The notes beneath the pieces were generated by a model. The model saw nothing but the letters and a program-made list of their open reading frames with translations. It ran no database searches and was not told the DNA's origin. Shown here piece after piece: positions 25,693 to 34,710 of a stretch of DNA of 64,000 bases. This DNA is from Streptomyces sp. NBC_01723 (GTDB lineage: Bacteria; Actinomycetota; Actinomycetes; Streptomycetales; Streptomycetaceae), in NCBI RefSeq assembly GCF_036246005.1, contig NZ_CP109171.1:2282001-2346000 (forward strand). The letters are read 5' to 3'. The first letter of the stretch is position 1, and each line of letters starts with the position of its first letter. Position numbers and translations under genes: made by a program.

Positions 25693-28278
25693 TCAGAGCG
25701 TGTCCGGACCGTCGTCCATCATGCGGCGGGCCTCAGCCAGAGCGGCGGTCTGCGCGAACCATTCCAGCACCACGCAGATCTCCTCGCTGTGCCCGGAGAA
25801 GACCTCCAGGGCGAAGGATGGACGCAGGTCCAGTTTGGCCTCCGCCAGGTCGATGCCCTCGATGCCGTTCAGCCGGATCATCAGCTCCCGGCGCATTGGC
25901 TCGTCATCGAACGGAGGCCGCCGCTTCAAGTATTGGAAGACCACTTCGACAGTGCCCGCGACTGGGTAGATCCCCAGCGGCCAGAGCGCACGGGCGGTGT
26001 CGCGCGTGTCGCCGAACCGCACCATTGGGAAGCAACTGGTCTCGTCGGCTCGGCCGTAGGCAAGGTGGCCGCCCTGCTGCTCCCAATAACGCAGTGCGCC
26101 GAGGACGCCCTGCACGGTCTCCTCGGTCTGGTTGTCGCGGAGTTGGGCTTCGAACCGGTCGGCCTTTGTCTGCTGCTCGACTTCGGCCTGCGCGGATGGC
26201 ACGGACTCATCCGCGGTGTCCCTGCCGAGCAGGGTAGCCAGGTCGGCGGTGGTCAGCCGGTGGGACCGGCGGGCCCGTCCCGCGTCGTCGAAGCGAACTC
26301 CCTCCGCTTCCAGGCGGGTTCGCGCGTCGCCGGACTCCTTGCCGTCCGGCCACCGGAAGCCCGCCGAGACGCGGCCGTCCGCCGTCAGCACGCGGTACGC
26401 GCCGTGCAGACCAACCCTGGTCGCCAGGTGCTGGCCCACTGGGACGGCATGGGTGCCGATCAGTGCCGCCACATCGCCGTACGTCGTCCACGTGCCGGCC
26501 GGCATGGCAAGGAGCGCAGCCCGGAGTTCCTTCCAGCCAGCCCACTCGTCCTCTGCTTGGACGACTCCCTCGGCGGGGCCGGGCCACAACCTCACGGCTT
26601 TGTCCGCCAGTTCGTCGGCGCGGGCGAGAATCTCCTTCCTCGCCCACCGTTCCTCGGCGGCGATCCGCTGGTTCATGCGCAAGGCGCTGGCGTCGAGGAT
26701 TTCCTGCTTGCGGCGGAAGGGGTGGTTCGACAGGCGCGCGTTGTCCGCGGAGAGGGTGAGGTTGCCCAGGGTGTGGACGAGCAGGGCGTGGAGTTCGTCC
26801 GGGCTCTGGCCGTCCTCGGCGTCCTCGGCGAGAAGGTCGTACCATTGCTGGGCCGGGCTCTGCGGCAGCACGTGCTCGACGGTGAGGGATGCCTTGGCGT
26901 AGTCCACGGGCTCACTACCGTCATAGCTCTCCTCCAGTCGGCGCAGCACCTGGAACCGCTGGTTGCTGCGGCCCGCCTTGTAGAAGGGGCGGGTGCGGAC
27001 AGCCTCGCGCAGCGCTTCGTCGCCGGGCCAGACTCGTGCCCCCGTCCTGTTCCGGGACAGGAAACGGCGTACGGCGTCCGCCGGGTCGTCGTCCTTCTCC
27101 AGTTCCTTGGGCATCTCCATGAAGACCCGGTTGCTGCCCGTGGTGGACAGGCCCGCCAAGAGGCGGCGCACCATGTAACTCTCGGCGTAGGCCAGCGCTC
27201 GGGCGGCCTGCTGGGGCGTGGCCCGGCCGTCGTCGACACGGTCGAGCAGCTGGAGCGCCAGCGGGTAGTGGGTCTGACCGCCCCAACGGAACAGCCTCTC
27301 CAGGACCTCTCGCAGTTCCGGGTCCGGCTCCCGCCGAGGCTCCAGGATGCGCATCAACCGTTCGGCCCGCCGGGCGAGGGAGGCGATCTCGGCCACCAGT
27401 GCCGCCTCGTCGGTGCTCAGTGGCTCCAGGCGCTTCTTCTGGTCGCGGTAGATCTCGCTCTGCTTGGCCCGGCTGTTGCCAGCCACAACCAGATCAAGCC
27501 AGACGAGCAGTTCGAGGTTGTCGGGACCGAGGAGCTCCTGCATAGGCAGCCAGTGGTTGCGGTAGACCGACTCGCCACGGGTCTGCAAGCACATGAAGAG
27601 GTAGTTGCGCAGCAGGTCGCTCTGGCGGAGACCGACACCGGTGTTGTTGATGGACTCGAAGATGCGGTAGACGTTGTCGCCTTCGGCCGCGGTGATCTCG
27701 ACGATGGACACCAGACTGCTCAGGACGGTTTCCACCGCGCCCGTCCACGCTTCGCCGCCGTTCTCCTCGCCCTCCGTGAGGACGGCCACGAAGAAGCGGT
27801 AGGCGGCGCCCACATTGCCGGGGCCACCGGCCTTGGGGGTGTTCTCGACGCACGCGGTGAAGGCCTCGCGGTCCGCCTGTGTCGGCAGGAGACGGTAGTG
27901 GTCGTCGCCGTTGCGGTACCTGTTGACGAGCACGAGGTCGTGAATGCGGTCGGCGTCCCGCTCGGCGCCGCGCTCCCGGTAGCGGTCACGCAGCGCGGTG
28001 AGGGCCAGCATGAGGGTGGTGAGCCGCTGCTGCCCGTCGACGACGAGCCAGCGCTGCATACCTCCCGCGGTGATCCTTCCCGGGGCGAGCACCACGGAGC
28101 CGAGGAAGTGGGTCGCGGGCGTCCTGCCCTCCAGGTGCTCCTCGACCAGCTCCAGCACGTCGTCCCAGAGCTGCTGCAGCTCGTCCTGCTGCCAGCTGTA
28201 TGTGCGCTGGTAAAGCGGCACCTGGAACTGCTTCTCGCCTTGGACGAGCTCCTTGAACGTGGTCTCCTGAGCGTGCAC
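25693..28278 (-). CDS. DUF262-DUF1524 (GmrSD-like) endonuclease with alkyltransferase-like domain
   Basis: 861 residues, GTG start with GGGGAGG upstream. The N-terminus has the DUF262 (ParB-like NTPase) signatures VPLYQRTYSW (~21-30) and VDGQQRLTTL (80-89). The middle has the DUF1524 HNH-type motif VEHVLPQSP near 466, followed by NLTLSADNARLSN. GmrSD-type enzymes couple these two to cut modified phage DNA. Residues ~590-645 (GTWTTYGDVAALIG, PVGQHLA, GAYRVLTADGRVS) match the DNA-binding fold of O6-alkylguanine transferases, without the PCHR cysteine, so an alkyltransferase-like reader domain is likely. A further C-terminal ~150 residues resembles DUF5655-type sequences. It is a stand-alone gene, convergent with the helicase. 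Confidence 0.85.
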   Translation of the reverse strand: MHAQETTFKELVQGEKQFQVPLYQRTYSWQQDELQQLWDDVLELVEEHLEGRTPATHFLGSVVLAPGRITAGGMQRWLVVDGQQRLTTLMLALTALRDRYRERGAERDADRIHDLVLVNRYRNGDDHYRLLPTQADREAFTACVENTPKAGGPGNVGAAYRFFVAVLTEGEENGGEAWTGAVETVLSSLVSIVEITAAEGDNVYRIFESINNTGVGLRQSDLLRNYLFMCLQTRGESVYRNHWLPMQELLGPDNLELLVWLDLVVAGNSRAKQSEIYRDQKKRLEPLSTDEAALVAEIASLARRAERLMRILEPRREPDPELREVLERLFRWGGQTHYPLALQLLDRVDDGRATPQQAARALAYAESYMVRRLLAGLSTTGSNRVFMEMPKELEKDDDPADAVRRFLSRNRTGARVWPGDEALREAVRTRPFYKAGRSNQRFQVLRRLEESYDGSEPVDYAKASLTVEHVLPQSPAQQWYDLLAEDAEDGQSPDELHALLVHTLGNLTLSADNARLSNHPFRRKQEILDASALRMNQRIAAEERWARKEILARADELADKAVRLWPGPAEGVVQAEDEWAGWKELRAALLAMPAGTWTTYGDVAALIGTHAVPVGQHLATRVGLHGAYRVLTADGRVSAGFRWPDGKESGDARTRLEAEGVRFDDAGRARRSHRLTTADLATLLGRDTADESVPSAQAEVEQQTKADRFEAQLRDNQTEETVQGVLGALRYWEQQGGHLAYGRADETSCFPMVRFGDTRDTARALWPLGIYPVAGTVEVVFQYLKRRPPFDDEPMRRELMIRLNGIEGIDLAEAKLDLRPSFALEVFSGHSEEICVVLEWFAQTAALAEARRMMDDGPDTL

Positions 28279-28659
28279 GCACCCCTCCCCGCTGTCTGCC
28301 GGGCCAGCTCATACTCCCCCATCGGGTTGGGATGGCCTCTGCCCCGACTCGATCACCAGCGGTGACACTATCGGCCGAGCCTCAGGCGCACACCTCGTTC
28401 CCCCGTCATCGGGGAGGTCGTGGGGAACTCGCGGTTCCGGAGGCACTCACCCGACAACGACACGGATCGGGCCCGACAACAGCCGCGGAACTCCGCGTGG
28501 GCTGCCCACAGGGGATAGCAGCAGTACAGCAATCAGCCGCCCGGACACGCCAAAACGTCATGCCGTTCGGGCACCGCCGAGTTCATGGCCAGTCGGCGAG
28601 GGGGCGGTGGCGATTGAGCTCCTCAGAAAAATGACCACCAACAAAGTGCTTATCCCACA
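28279..28659. other. Intergenic region, no supported gene
   Basis: About 380 bases upstream of the DUF262 gene and beyond the 3' end of the XRE gene. A 100-residue open frame on the plus strand (to 28634) resembles nothing I recognise and lacks a ribosome site. The stretch presumably includes the promoter of the DUF262 gene at its left end. It may contain decayed mobile DNA. Confidence 0.4.
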
Positions 28660-28923
28660 TCAGTGCGAGATGGATTTTTCGGGTTCTCGCCCAATATGGT
28701 TGACGAGCCGCCCTGGTTCCACACCAAGCCCCGCTGCGATGCCGAGGAGTGTCAGCACGCTGAGATTGCGCCTCCCGTGCTCGATATAGATGAGGCCTCG
28801 AAAGCTCAATCCGCTGCGTTCAGCAAGCTGCTCCAAGCTGTAACCGCGCTCTTCTCTGAGGCGTCGAATTTGCAGACCGATGGCCAGGAGTCGCGGATCG
28901 GGCGGCGATGAGCTTTCAGACAC
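28660..28923 (-). CDS. Small XRE-family regulator (C-protein-like)
   Basis: 87 residues, GTG start. Almost the whole protein is a helix-turn-helix XRE domain: IRRLREERGYSLEQLAERSG, then SFRGLIYIEHGRRNLSVLTL and a short tail. Size and layout match controller proteins of restriction-modification systems and phage repressors. It is divergent from the integrase at 29172, so it may simply repress that element. The shared GTGAACTnAGTC elements elsewhere contain the AACT/AGTC-type half-sites seen in C-protein boxes, making it a candidate regulator of the island. A TTGACG box lies just upstream of the start, which has no clear ribosome site. Confidence 0.8.
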   Translation of the reverse strand: MSESSSPPDPRLLAIGLQIRRLREERGYSLEQLAERSGLSFRGLIYIEHGRRNLSVLTLLGIAAGLGVEPGRLVNHIGREPEKSISH

Positions 28924-29171
28924 ATGGTGACTCGACCGTCAACCCATCAGGTACACCATGAACAGCTGTGCATAACTACTTCCCGTAGTGGAAAGTCTGC
29001 GCGGGGAACGGATAGAGCAGCACACCGTCGGCCGTCGTCAGCACTCGCGTGCTGGCGTTGATGGCTGTGGGCAGGTCCTGTTCGCAGCCATCAACGGAGC
29101 ACTCGGGCTCCGAAGCCAACGCGAGGTCAACAAGGCCGAGGGGTAAACAGTAGACAGGCAGGCGGGATTTC

Positions 29172-30452
29172 ATGGGCAGGCCAAACGAACCTTTTGACCG
29201 CTGGCACAAGACGTATCCAAAACCGGACCGCGGGGAGATCCCATGCCGCTGTGGAACGACACGTCGCCCGCTGTATCCCTCATCGGATCACGGGCGAGGA
29301 CTCCAATGGCAAGCCCGATACGCGGACTCCAACGGTAAACAGTACCGTCGCTCCTTTGCCGCCTGGCAGGAGTGCCGCGACCATCTGGATAATCTTCATG
29401 CAGCCATGCAGTTGGGTACATCGGGTAACCCGGGTGCAGTCAGCCTGCCTGTCGAGTTCTACGCGAAACAGTTGATCGAGAGGAGGCGCAAGAGAAACAA
29501 AAACGCCAACACGACAAATACCTACGAGAGCCATCTTCGGAATCACATCCTGCCGTTCGCCGGACGCCGGCCCGCGAGCGCGCTACGCCGCCGGGACTCC
29601 ACGGCGCTAGTCGACTGGCTCCTCGTCAAACCCAGCCTCAGTTCCACGTGCACGGTCGTCCAGATCTTCAAAACTTGGCGGATTCTTGTGCACTACATGC
29701 TGGACGAGGACGTTCCACTACCGTCCAACGTCGTGGCGCGCATCGACCTTCCGGACGTCACACAGCGCGTAGCGGTCGCGCTGTCACCCGGACAGGTCGC
29801 AGCCATCGCAGCAGCCATGCGCAAGGTGGCGCCCCGCTACGAGATCCTGATCTGGCTCGCCGCGTGCGCCGGGCTCCGTCAAGGTGAGGCCTTTGGGTTG
29901 AGGCAAAGCCAAGTCATGCAGAGCCAGGACCGGCTCTGCATCAAGGAGCAACGGCAGCGCGGCAAGGCCGTAGGGCTCAAGACCAAAGCCAGTTACGCCA
30001 CGCTGCCAGTGGACCACTTCCTGATCGAGCAGCTGACCCAGCACAGTTCACAGTTCGTTGAACCGGAGCTCGTTTCGCCATACACCGAGCAGCGCCGCAG
30101 GGCGCGCGGCTACGCGGAGCCACCGGGCGAGGACCTCATCGTCACCAACCGCTTCGGCAGGCCTGTCCTGCGCAGCGATTTTCATGACAAGTGGAAAAGG
30201 GCCGTGAGGCTGGCCGGGCTTCCCGGAACGACACGTTTCCACGATCTCAAGCACTTTTACACCACCACGCTCGGCTCCTCCGGTAATCACGATCCGAAGA
30301 CCGTGCAAGCGCTCTCCCGGCATGCCGAGTTCTCCGAAACCTGGGACACTTACGCCCATCCTCCACTCGCCGTGGAGCATGTCACGGTCACTGCGTTCAG
30401 CTCCGCCTTCGCACACATCGCGCAACACAGTTCGTGCCACGAGCAACCTTGA
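29172..30452 (+). CDS. Tyrosine site-specific integrase (actinophage/ICE type)
   Basis: 426 residues. A long N-terminal arm/core-binding part (YADSNGKQYRRSFAAWQEC, then TYESHLRNHILPFAG) and a C-terminal catalytic domain: AGLRQGE (Arg I), LKTKAS (Lys), HDLKHFYTT, LSRHAEF (His) and WDTYAHP (Tyr). The HxxR box reads HDLK, with Lys at the place of the second catalytic Arg; other motifs are intact. It is preceded by a divergent XRE repressor, as in integrative elements, but no excisionase or replication gene follows. Downstream is a decayed helicase fragment and then the N6-methylase. Probably the integrase of an element that built part of the island. Confidence 0.85.
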   Translation: MGRPNEPFDRWHKTYPKPDRGEIPCRCGTTRRPLYPSSDHGRGLQWQARYADSNGKQYRRSFAAWQECRDHLDNLHAAMQLGTSGNPGAVSLPVEFYAKQLIERRRKRNKNANTTNTYESHLRNHILPFAGRRPASALRRRDSTALVDWLLVKPSLSSTCTVVQIFKTWRILVHYMLDEDVPLPSNVVARIDLPDVTQRVAVALSPGQVAAIAAAMRKVAPRYEILIWLAACAGLRQGEAFGLRQSQVMQSQDRLCIKEQRQRGKAVGLKTKASYATLPVDHFLIEQLTQHSSQFVEPELVSPYTEQRRRARGYAEPPGEDLIVTNRFGRPVLRSDFHDKWKRAVRLAGLPGTTRFHDLKHFYTTTLGSSGNHDPKTVQALSRHAEFSETWDTYAHPPLAVEHVTVTAFSSAFAHIAQHSSCHEQP

Positions 30453-30599
30453 CGGCTCCCTGCTGCTCGGCGAGCGGCCTCTGCGCCCGGGGCATGGGTC
30501 CGGAGCTGGCCGACTCCGTGGATGGCAGGTGCGCGACTGGCAGGCTGCCGGGGTCACTTCCCCGAAGATCGCGGTCTGCGCGGTTCGAGATGCACGCTG

Positions 30600-30780
30600 C
30601 GTAGATCAGCGAGCTCGCCAAGGCGAGGCTTCCGGTGGTGCGGTCGAGGAGAGGGAGCCCGCCGACACGGTCGGCGTTTAGGTGTCGAGCCTGTACAGCG
30701 TCAAGGGGCTTGAGTTCTACTGCGTGGTCGTGGCCGGGATGTCCGTCTCCGCATTCCCGTTCCTCGATCAGGTGCATGGA
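30600..30780 (+). pseudogene. Decayed UvrD-like helicase C-terminal fragment
   Basis: The frame through 30682-30775 reads SLYSVKGLEFYCVVVAGM, closely matching HRMKGLEFRCVAVAGVM in the intact helicase gene ending at 25629. It is interrupted by a TAG at 30679-30681 and has no start. A relic of a second helicase gene. Confidence 0.6.
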
Positions 30781-30805
30781 GCGTCTGAACGACCATGCCT
30801 GACCT

Positions 30806-30834
30806 GTGAACAAAGTCAATGGCCGTAGTAGCCT
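30806..30834 (+). promoter_or_regulatory. Shared defence-island element, copy C, in a probable promoter of the N6-methylase
   Basis: GTGAACAAAGTC at 30806-30817, followed by AATGG. If GTGAAC is taken as a -35-like box, TAGCCT (30829-30834) is a -10 at 17-bp spacing, placing transcription start near 30841. The next gene starts at 30856 or 30925. Confidence 0.5.
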
Positions 30835-30924
30835 GACGGACGTAAGAGGAGAAGGGTGGCTCGATCACGCACCCACCGTCGGGGGCAAATCCTCGTTCGC
30901 CCAAGAAACGCCCTGGGAGTGCAG

Positions 30925-32958
30925 ATGACCACGCCTCGCGCCGTACCGGTGACTCTGGCCGAAATCGCCCGCCTCGCCGGCGTCGGGCGGGCTGCCGTCA
31001 GCAACTGGCGGCGGCGGCATCCGACCTTCCCCCAGCGCATCGCGGGCACCGACGTCAACCCCCAATTTTCCATGACCGACATCGAGAACTGGCTGCGCGA
31101 GAACAAGAAACTCAAGAAGTCCGTCGAGCGGGAATGGCTCTGGCCCCGCTTCGAGGTGCTCGGCGGACGCGACGAGACCGGGGATACCATCGCACGGACG
31201 GGACGGCTCCTCGCCAGCCAGGAGGACGAGGATTGTGGCCAACTCCCCCCTGAGGCTGCGGAATTGATCGACCGGACCGTGGCGCTGGGGCGGCGCGAGG
31301 GGGAAGCCGAAACATTCGCGTTCCTGCTGCGCCGGTGGCTCGATGTCCACGTACGCCAGATCGCCACGACGCCGGAACCCCTGGCAGCACTCATGGCGAG
31401 CCTCGCTCTCAGCGCGGCCACCAGCGCTGGGAGCGGCTCGAACAGCGTCACAGTGATGGATCCGGCCTGTGGCACCGGGCACCTGCTCGTAGCCGGGGCC
31501 GAAGCGGTGAAGGCAGCCGGAGGCGGGGAGCCCACCCTGCTCGGCGGTGACCGCGACCCTGTCCTCGCCGCACTTGCGGACGCCCGCCTGAGACTCGCTG
31601 AGAGGGAGGGCGGGCGGGCCGTCATCGATGTGCGAGCTGGCGACTCGCTGCGCGACGACCCCTTCGCCGATGACCCCGCCGACATCGTCCTGTGCAATCC
31701 GCCCTTCAGCGAACGGGACTGGGGATATGAGGAGCTCGCCACCGACTCCCGCTGGAGCTACGGGCTGCCCCCGCGCACCGAGCCCGAACTCGCGTGGGTC
31801 CAGCACTGCTTGGCCCGGCTGCATCCCGGCGGCGCCGCTGTGCTGTTGCTGCCGCCCGCCGTCGCGGCCAGGAAGGCCGGACGACGAATCCGCGGTTCGC
31901 TGCTGCGCACCGGCCACCTCCGGGCCGTCGTCGCACTGCCGCCGGGATGCGCGGCACCACACAGCGTCTCCCTGCACCTGTGGCTGCTGCAAACGCCCGT
32001 GCCCGGGAAGGAGAAGCAGGCGGGCGGGCGACTCCTGGTCGCCGACGCCGCGTCACGCTTCCCCCGGGATTCCACGCGGGAGAGCGCCCCCGCCCCCGAC
32101 TGGGCATCGATCGGCGCCTTCGTCCGCGAGGCCGTCGAGCAGGCCGACTCCCCGCAGCTCCCCGCCTACGTCGCGCAGGTGCCCGTCATCGAACTCCTCG
32201 ACGACGAGGTCGACCTCACCCCGGGACGCCACATCAGCCCGTCCCCAGCGGACACCGCGCCCCGACTGGCCGCGTCCTGGGGGGAGTTCACCGCACTCAC
32301 CGCAAGCGTGGACAAGTCGGCGCAGCTGCTCGCCGCGCTCGACCTCGTCGCAGCCACGGCGGACACACCGACAGCGACCACCGTCGCCGAACTCGCCCGG
32401 GCCGGTGCACTCACCCTGCGCGGCGGCCAACAGCCACCGGAGAAGTCGATCAGCACCAGCCCCTCGTCCGACGGCGACATCCCCTTCCTCACCGTTCCCG
32501 ACCTATTGGGGACGGGGGAACCCGGGGGCTGGCTCGCCTCCGACGGCGATTCGGCCCGCGAGGCCGTGATCGTCCAACCCGGGGACATCGTGGTCGTGGG
32601 CGTGGCGCGGAAATTCTCCGCCTGGGTCCACGAGGGGCCGCCGACCGCCCTCGGTCCGCAGCTGCATGCCGTGCGGGTGCAGCCCGAGCAGCTCGACGCC
32701 TGGTTCCTCGCCGGTTCGCTCCGCGCCCCGGCCAACGCCCGGCAGGCCGGCACCCACACGACGAGTTCCTCCCGCATCGACGTCCGCCGCCTCCAAGTCC
32801 GCCAGGTCCCGCTCAGCGAACAGCGCCGCTACGGCGAGGTTTTCCGTGAACTGGACTCCTTCGAGCGGGTGTTGCGCCGCGCCACCGACCTCGGCGCGGA
32901 CCTCGTCCGCGACCTCGGCGACGAAGTCGCGGCCGGACGCCTGGCGGGCGGGGCGTAG
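30925..32958 (+). CDS. N6-adenine DNA methyltransferase with N-terminal HTH and specificity-like C-terminus
   Basis: About 677 residues from ATG 30925 (GGGAG six bases upstream). A GTG at 30856 with AGGAG just upstream would add 23 residues. The N-terminus is a MerR/XRE-like helix-turn-helix (LAEIARLAGVGRAAVSNWRRR). Motif I DPACGTGHLL is near residue 178 and motif IV NPPF near 257, as in HsdM-type gamma-class enzymes. The last ~200 residues (GDIVVVGVARKFSAW ... QAGTHTTSSSRIDVRRLQV; read in pieces) look like a fused type I specificity half. No cognate HsdR is adjacent; the next gene is a convergent Ser/Thr kinase. It could be an orphan guard, or work with a nuclease of the island. Confidence 0.85.
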   Translation: MTTPRAVPVTLAEIARLAGVGRAAVSNWRRRHPTFPQRIAGTDVNPQFSMTDIENWLRENKKLKKSVEREWLWPRFEVLGGRDETGDTIARTGRLLASQEDEDCGQLPPEAAELIDRTVALGRREGEAETFAFLLRRWLDVHVRQIATTPEPLAALMASLALSAATSAGSGSNSVTVMDPACGTGHLLVAGAEAVKAAGGGEPTLLGGDRDPVLAALADARLRLAEREGGRAVIDVRAGDSLRDDPFADDPADIVLCNPPFSERDWGYEELATDSRWSYGLPPRTEPELAWVQHCLARLHPGGAAVLLLPPAVAARKAGRRIRGSLLRTGHLRAVVALPPGCAAPHSVSLHLWLLQTPVPGKEKQAGGRLLVADAASRFPRDSTRESAPAPDWASIGAFVREAVEQADSPQLPAYVAQVPVIELLDDEVDLTPGRHISPSPADTAPRLAASWGEFTALTASVDKSAQLLAALDLVAATADTPTATTVAELARAGALTLRGGQQPPEKSISTSPSSDGDIPFLTVPDLLGTGEPGGWLASDGDSAREAVIVQPGDIVVVGVARKFSAWVHEGPPTALGPQLHAVRVQPEQLDAWFLAGSLRAPANARQAGTHTTSSSRIDVRRLQVRQVPLSEQRRYGEVFRELDSFERVLRRATDLGADLVRDLGDEVAAGRLAGGA

Positions 32959-33151
32959 GACGGCGAGCGTGACACGGTGGCCGGGTCCGTCTGGCTCACG
33001 CAACGCTCTGCCGCCAACTGTGAGCGTCATGCGGCCCGGCCTGCGCGGACCGTGCTTACGTACTCGTGTCCGTGGGACCGGCGGGTAGTCTCCGGTCGTC
33101 CGCAGGATGCGGCCGTGCGTCGACGACATCGCCCAGCTGCTCAGCGAGCGG

Positions 33152-34633
33152 TCACGCCCCCACATCCCCCGGGTCCGCCAGGCGGGCCGAGAGCTGGGTG
33201 TCGACCGCGACGCGTACGGCCTCGACGCGGGCCGCGAGATCCAGTGTCAACCCGGCGGCGGTGCGGCCCGCCGCCTCGACCGCCCTGATGGCGGACTCCA
33301 GCTCACCGAAGGCGAGGCGGCACTCGGCGAGGCGCAGCCGGATGACCGCCCGTTCGGCCCGCTCGGCCGGGCCGTCCCCGTGGATGAGGTCGTCACCGAT
33401 GGCTCGATAAAGACGGGTCGCGGAGCCGAAATCGCCGACCAAGCGGAGTCCGTCCGCCGCTGCCTGCCACACACGGCGTACCAGGGGACGACGCTCTCCC
33501 CACTCGCTGCGGACCCGTTCCGTCAGGCCAACCAGCACGGCGGCCGCGTCGCCCGGCTCGCCGGAGGCGATCTCCGACTCGGCCTGCGTGCACAGCTGGT
33601 CGACTGCACCCTGATCCAACCACTCCTCCTCGGTCGACGCGGATTCGGCGGGCGAGGGAGCGGGGGCGGGGCGGCGCGGGGCCCGCTCCTGCGGCCGACG
33701 CAACGGGGCGGTGGGGTCGGGGTGCGTACGCGGACTGGGCCCTGGGGCACCAGGCCGAGGCGCGAACGGGGCCAGCATCGCCAGCACCTCGCCGACGGCG
33801 GGACGCTGCTCGGGCTTCTTGGCAAGCATCCGTACCACCAGATCTTCGATCGGCTCCGGGATGCCCGCGGCGTACACGCTCGGCGGCAGCGGCTCCTCGT
33901 GGAGGTGCTTGTCGGTCAGGCCGGAGTCCGCACCGAGCGGGAACGGGGGCCGTCCGGTGAGGAGTTCGTAGAAGATGCAGCCGAAGCAGTAGACGTCCGT
34001 ACGAGCGGTCGGCTCCAGCTCCAGGAGCTGTTCCGGCGCCAGATAGCCACGGGTGCCCAGCGTCGAACCGTGCGCCGTGTACCGCGTGGCATCGGCGCGC
34101 AGTGGCTTGGCGATCCCGAAGTCGATGAGGACCACCGCGCCCTCGTCGTCAATCATGATGTTCGCGGGCTTGAGGTCCCGGTGAACAACGGGGAGCGTAT
34201 GCGCACAGGCCAGTGCCCCGGCCATCTGCGCGGCGACGGCGACCGCCGTGGCAAGGGGCAGGGGATTGTGCTCGTCGAGGAAGGTCCGCAGGCTCACCCC
34301 GTTCACCAGTCGCATGGCGATATACGGCACGCCCTGGTGCGATCCGCTGCCGTACAGCTCCGTGATACCCGGGTGGTCGAGCGTACCCAGGAGGCTGGCC
34401 TCACGCCGGAACCGGGCGTTCCTGGCTGCGAGTTCGGCCTCCCGCTCGTACGGTTCGAGGCAATAGAGGGCCTCGGAGTCGTGGCGCAGGAACTTCACCG
34501 CCACCTCCCGGCCCCCGGACACCTCGCGGGCCCGCCAGACCTGGGCCATCCCGCCCTTGCCGAGCGAGTCTCTCAACTCGTAACGCCCGTCGATGAGATC
34601 GCCCGCACTGGGCCTGTACGTATCCGCGTCCAC
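33152..34633 (-). CDS. Ser/Thr protein kinase with C-terminal helical region
   Basis: About 493 residues from GTG 34633, chosen for AAAGGGG seven bases upstream; the frame extends to 34735 but without a ribosome site. Kinase motifs: LGKGGMAQVW, VAVKFLR (Lys47), HRDLKPAN, IDFGIAKPL, GTRGYLAPEQ. After a Pro-rich linker the C-terminus (~150 residues) is Ala/Leu/Glu-rich and helical, resembling the tail of the kinase ending at 20789. No membrane segment is visible. It is convergent with the N6-methylase and divergent from the pPIWI-RE operon. The shared GTGAACTCAGTC element lies about 80 bases upstream in sense orientation. Confidence 0.85.
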   Translation of the reverse strand: MDADTYRPSAGDLIDGRYELRDSLGKGGMAQVWRAREVSGGREVAVKFLRHDSEALYCLEPYEREAELAARNARFRREASLLGTLDHPGITELYGSGSHQGVPYIAMRLVNGVSLRTFLDEHNPLPLATAVAVAAQMAGALACAHTLPVVHRDLKPANIMIDDEGAVVLIDFGIAKPLRADATRYTAHGSTLGTRGYLAPEQLLELEPTARTDVYCFGCIFYELLTGRPPFPLGADSGLTDKHLHEEPLPPSVYAAGIPEPIEDLVVRMLAKKPEQRPAVGEVLAMLAPFAPRPGAPGPSPRTHPDPTAPLRRPQERAPRRPAPAPSPAESASTEEEWLDQGAVDQLCTQAESEIASGEPGDAAAVLVGLTERVRSEWGERRPLVRRVWQAAADGLRLVGDFGSATRLYRAIGDDLIHGDGPAERAERAVIRLRLAECRLAFGELESAIRAVEAAGRTAAGLTLDLAARVEAVRVAVDTQLSARLADPGDVGA

Positions 34634-34710
34634 CGCCGTGCCCCTTTGCGCTCCTGCTTTATCAGGCACACCAGAGTAGCGTGAAGGGAGCATCACGCGA
34701 GTAGTCCATG

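Noticed and set aside
28976..29209. 77-residue minus-strand frame upstream of the integrase
   Set aside because: No ribosome site, no recognisable domain, and it overlaps the integrase start.
20677..34633. BREX/Pgl system (because of kinases plus adenine methylase)
   Set aside because: No PglZ alkaline phosphatase-like gene, BrxC-type ATPase or PglY is visible. The helicase-methylase-helicase-DUF1998 order fits DISARM.
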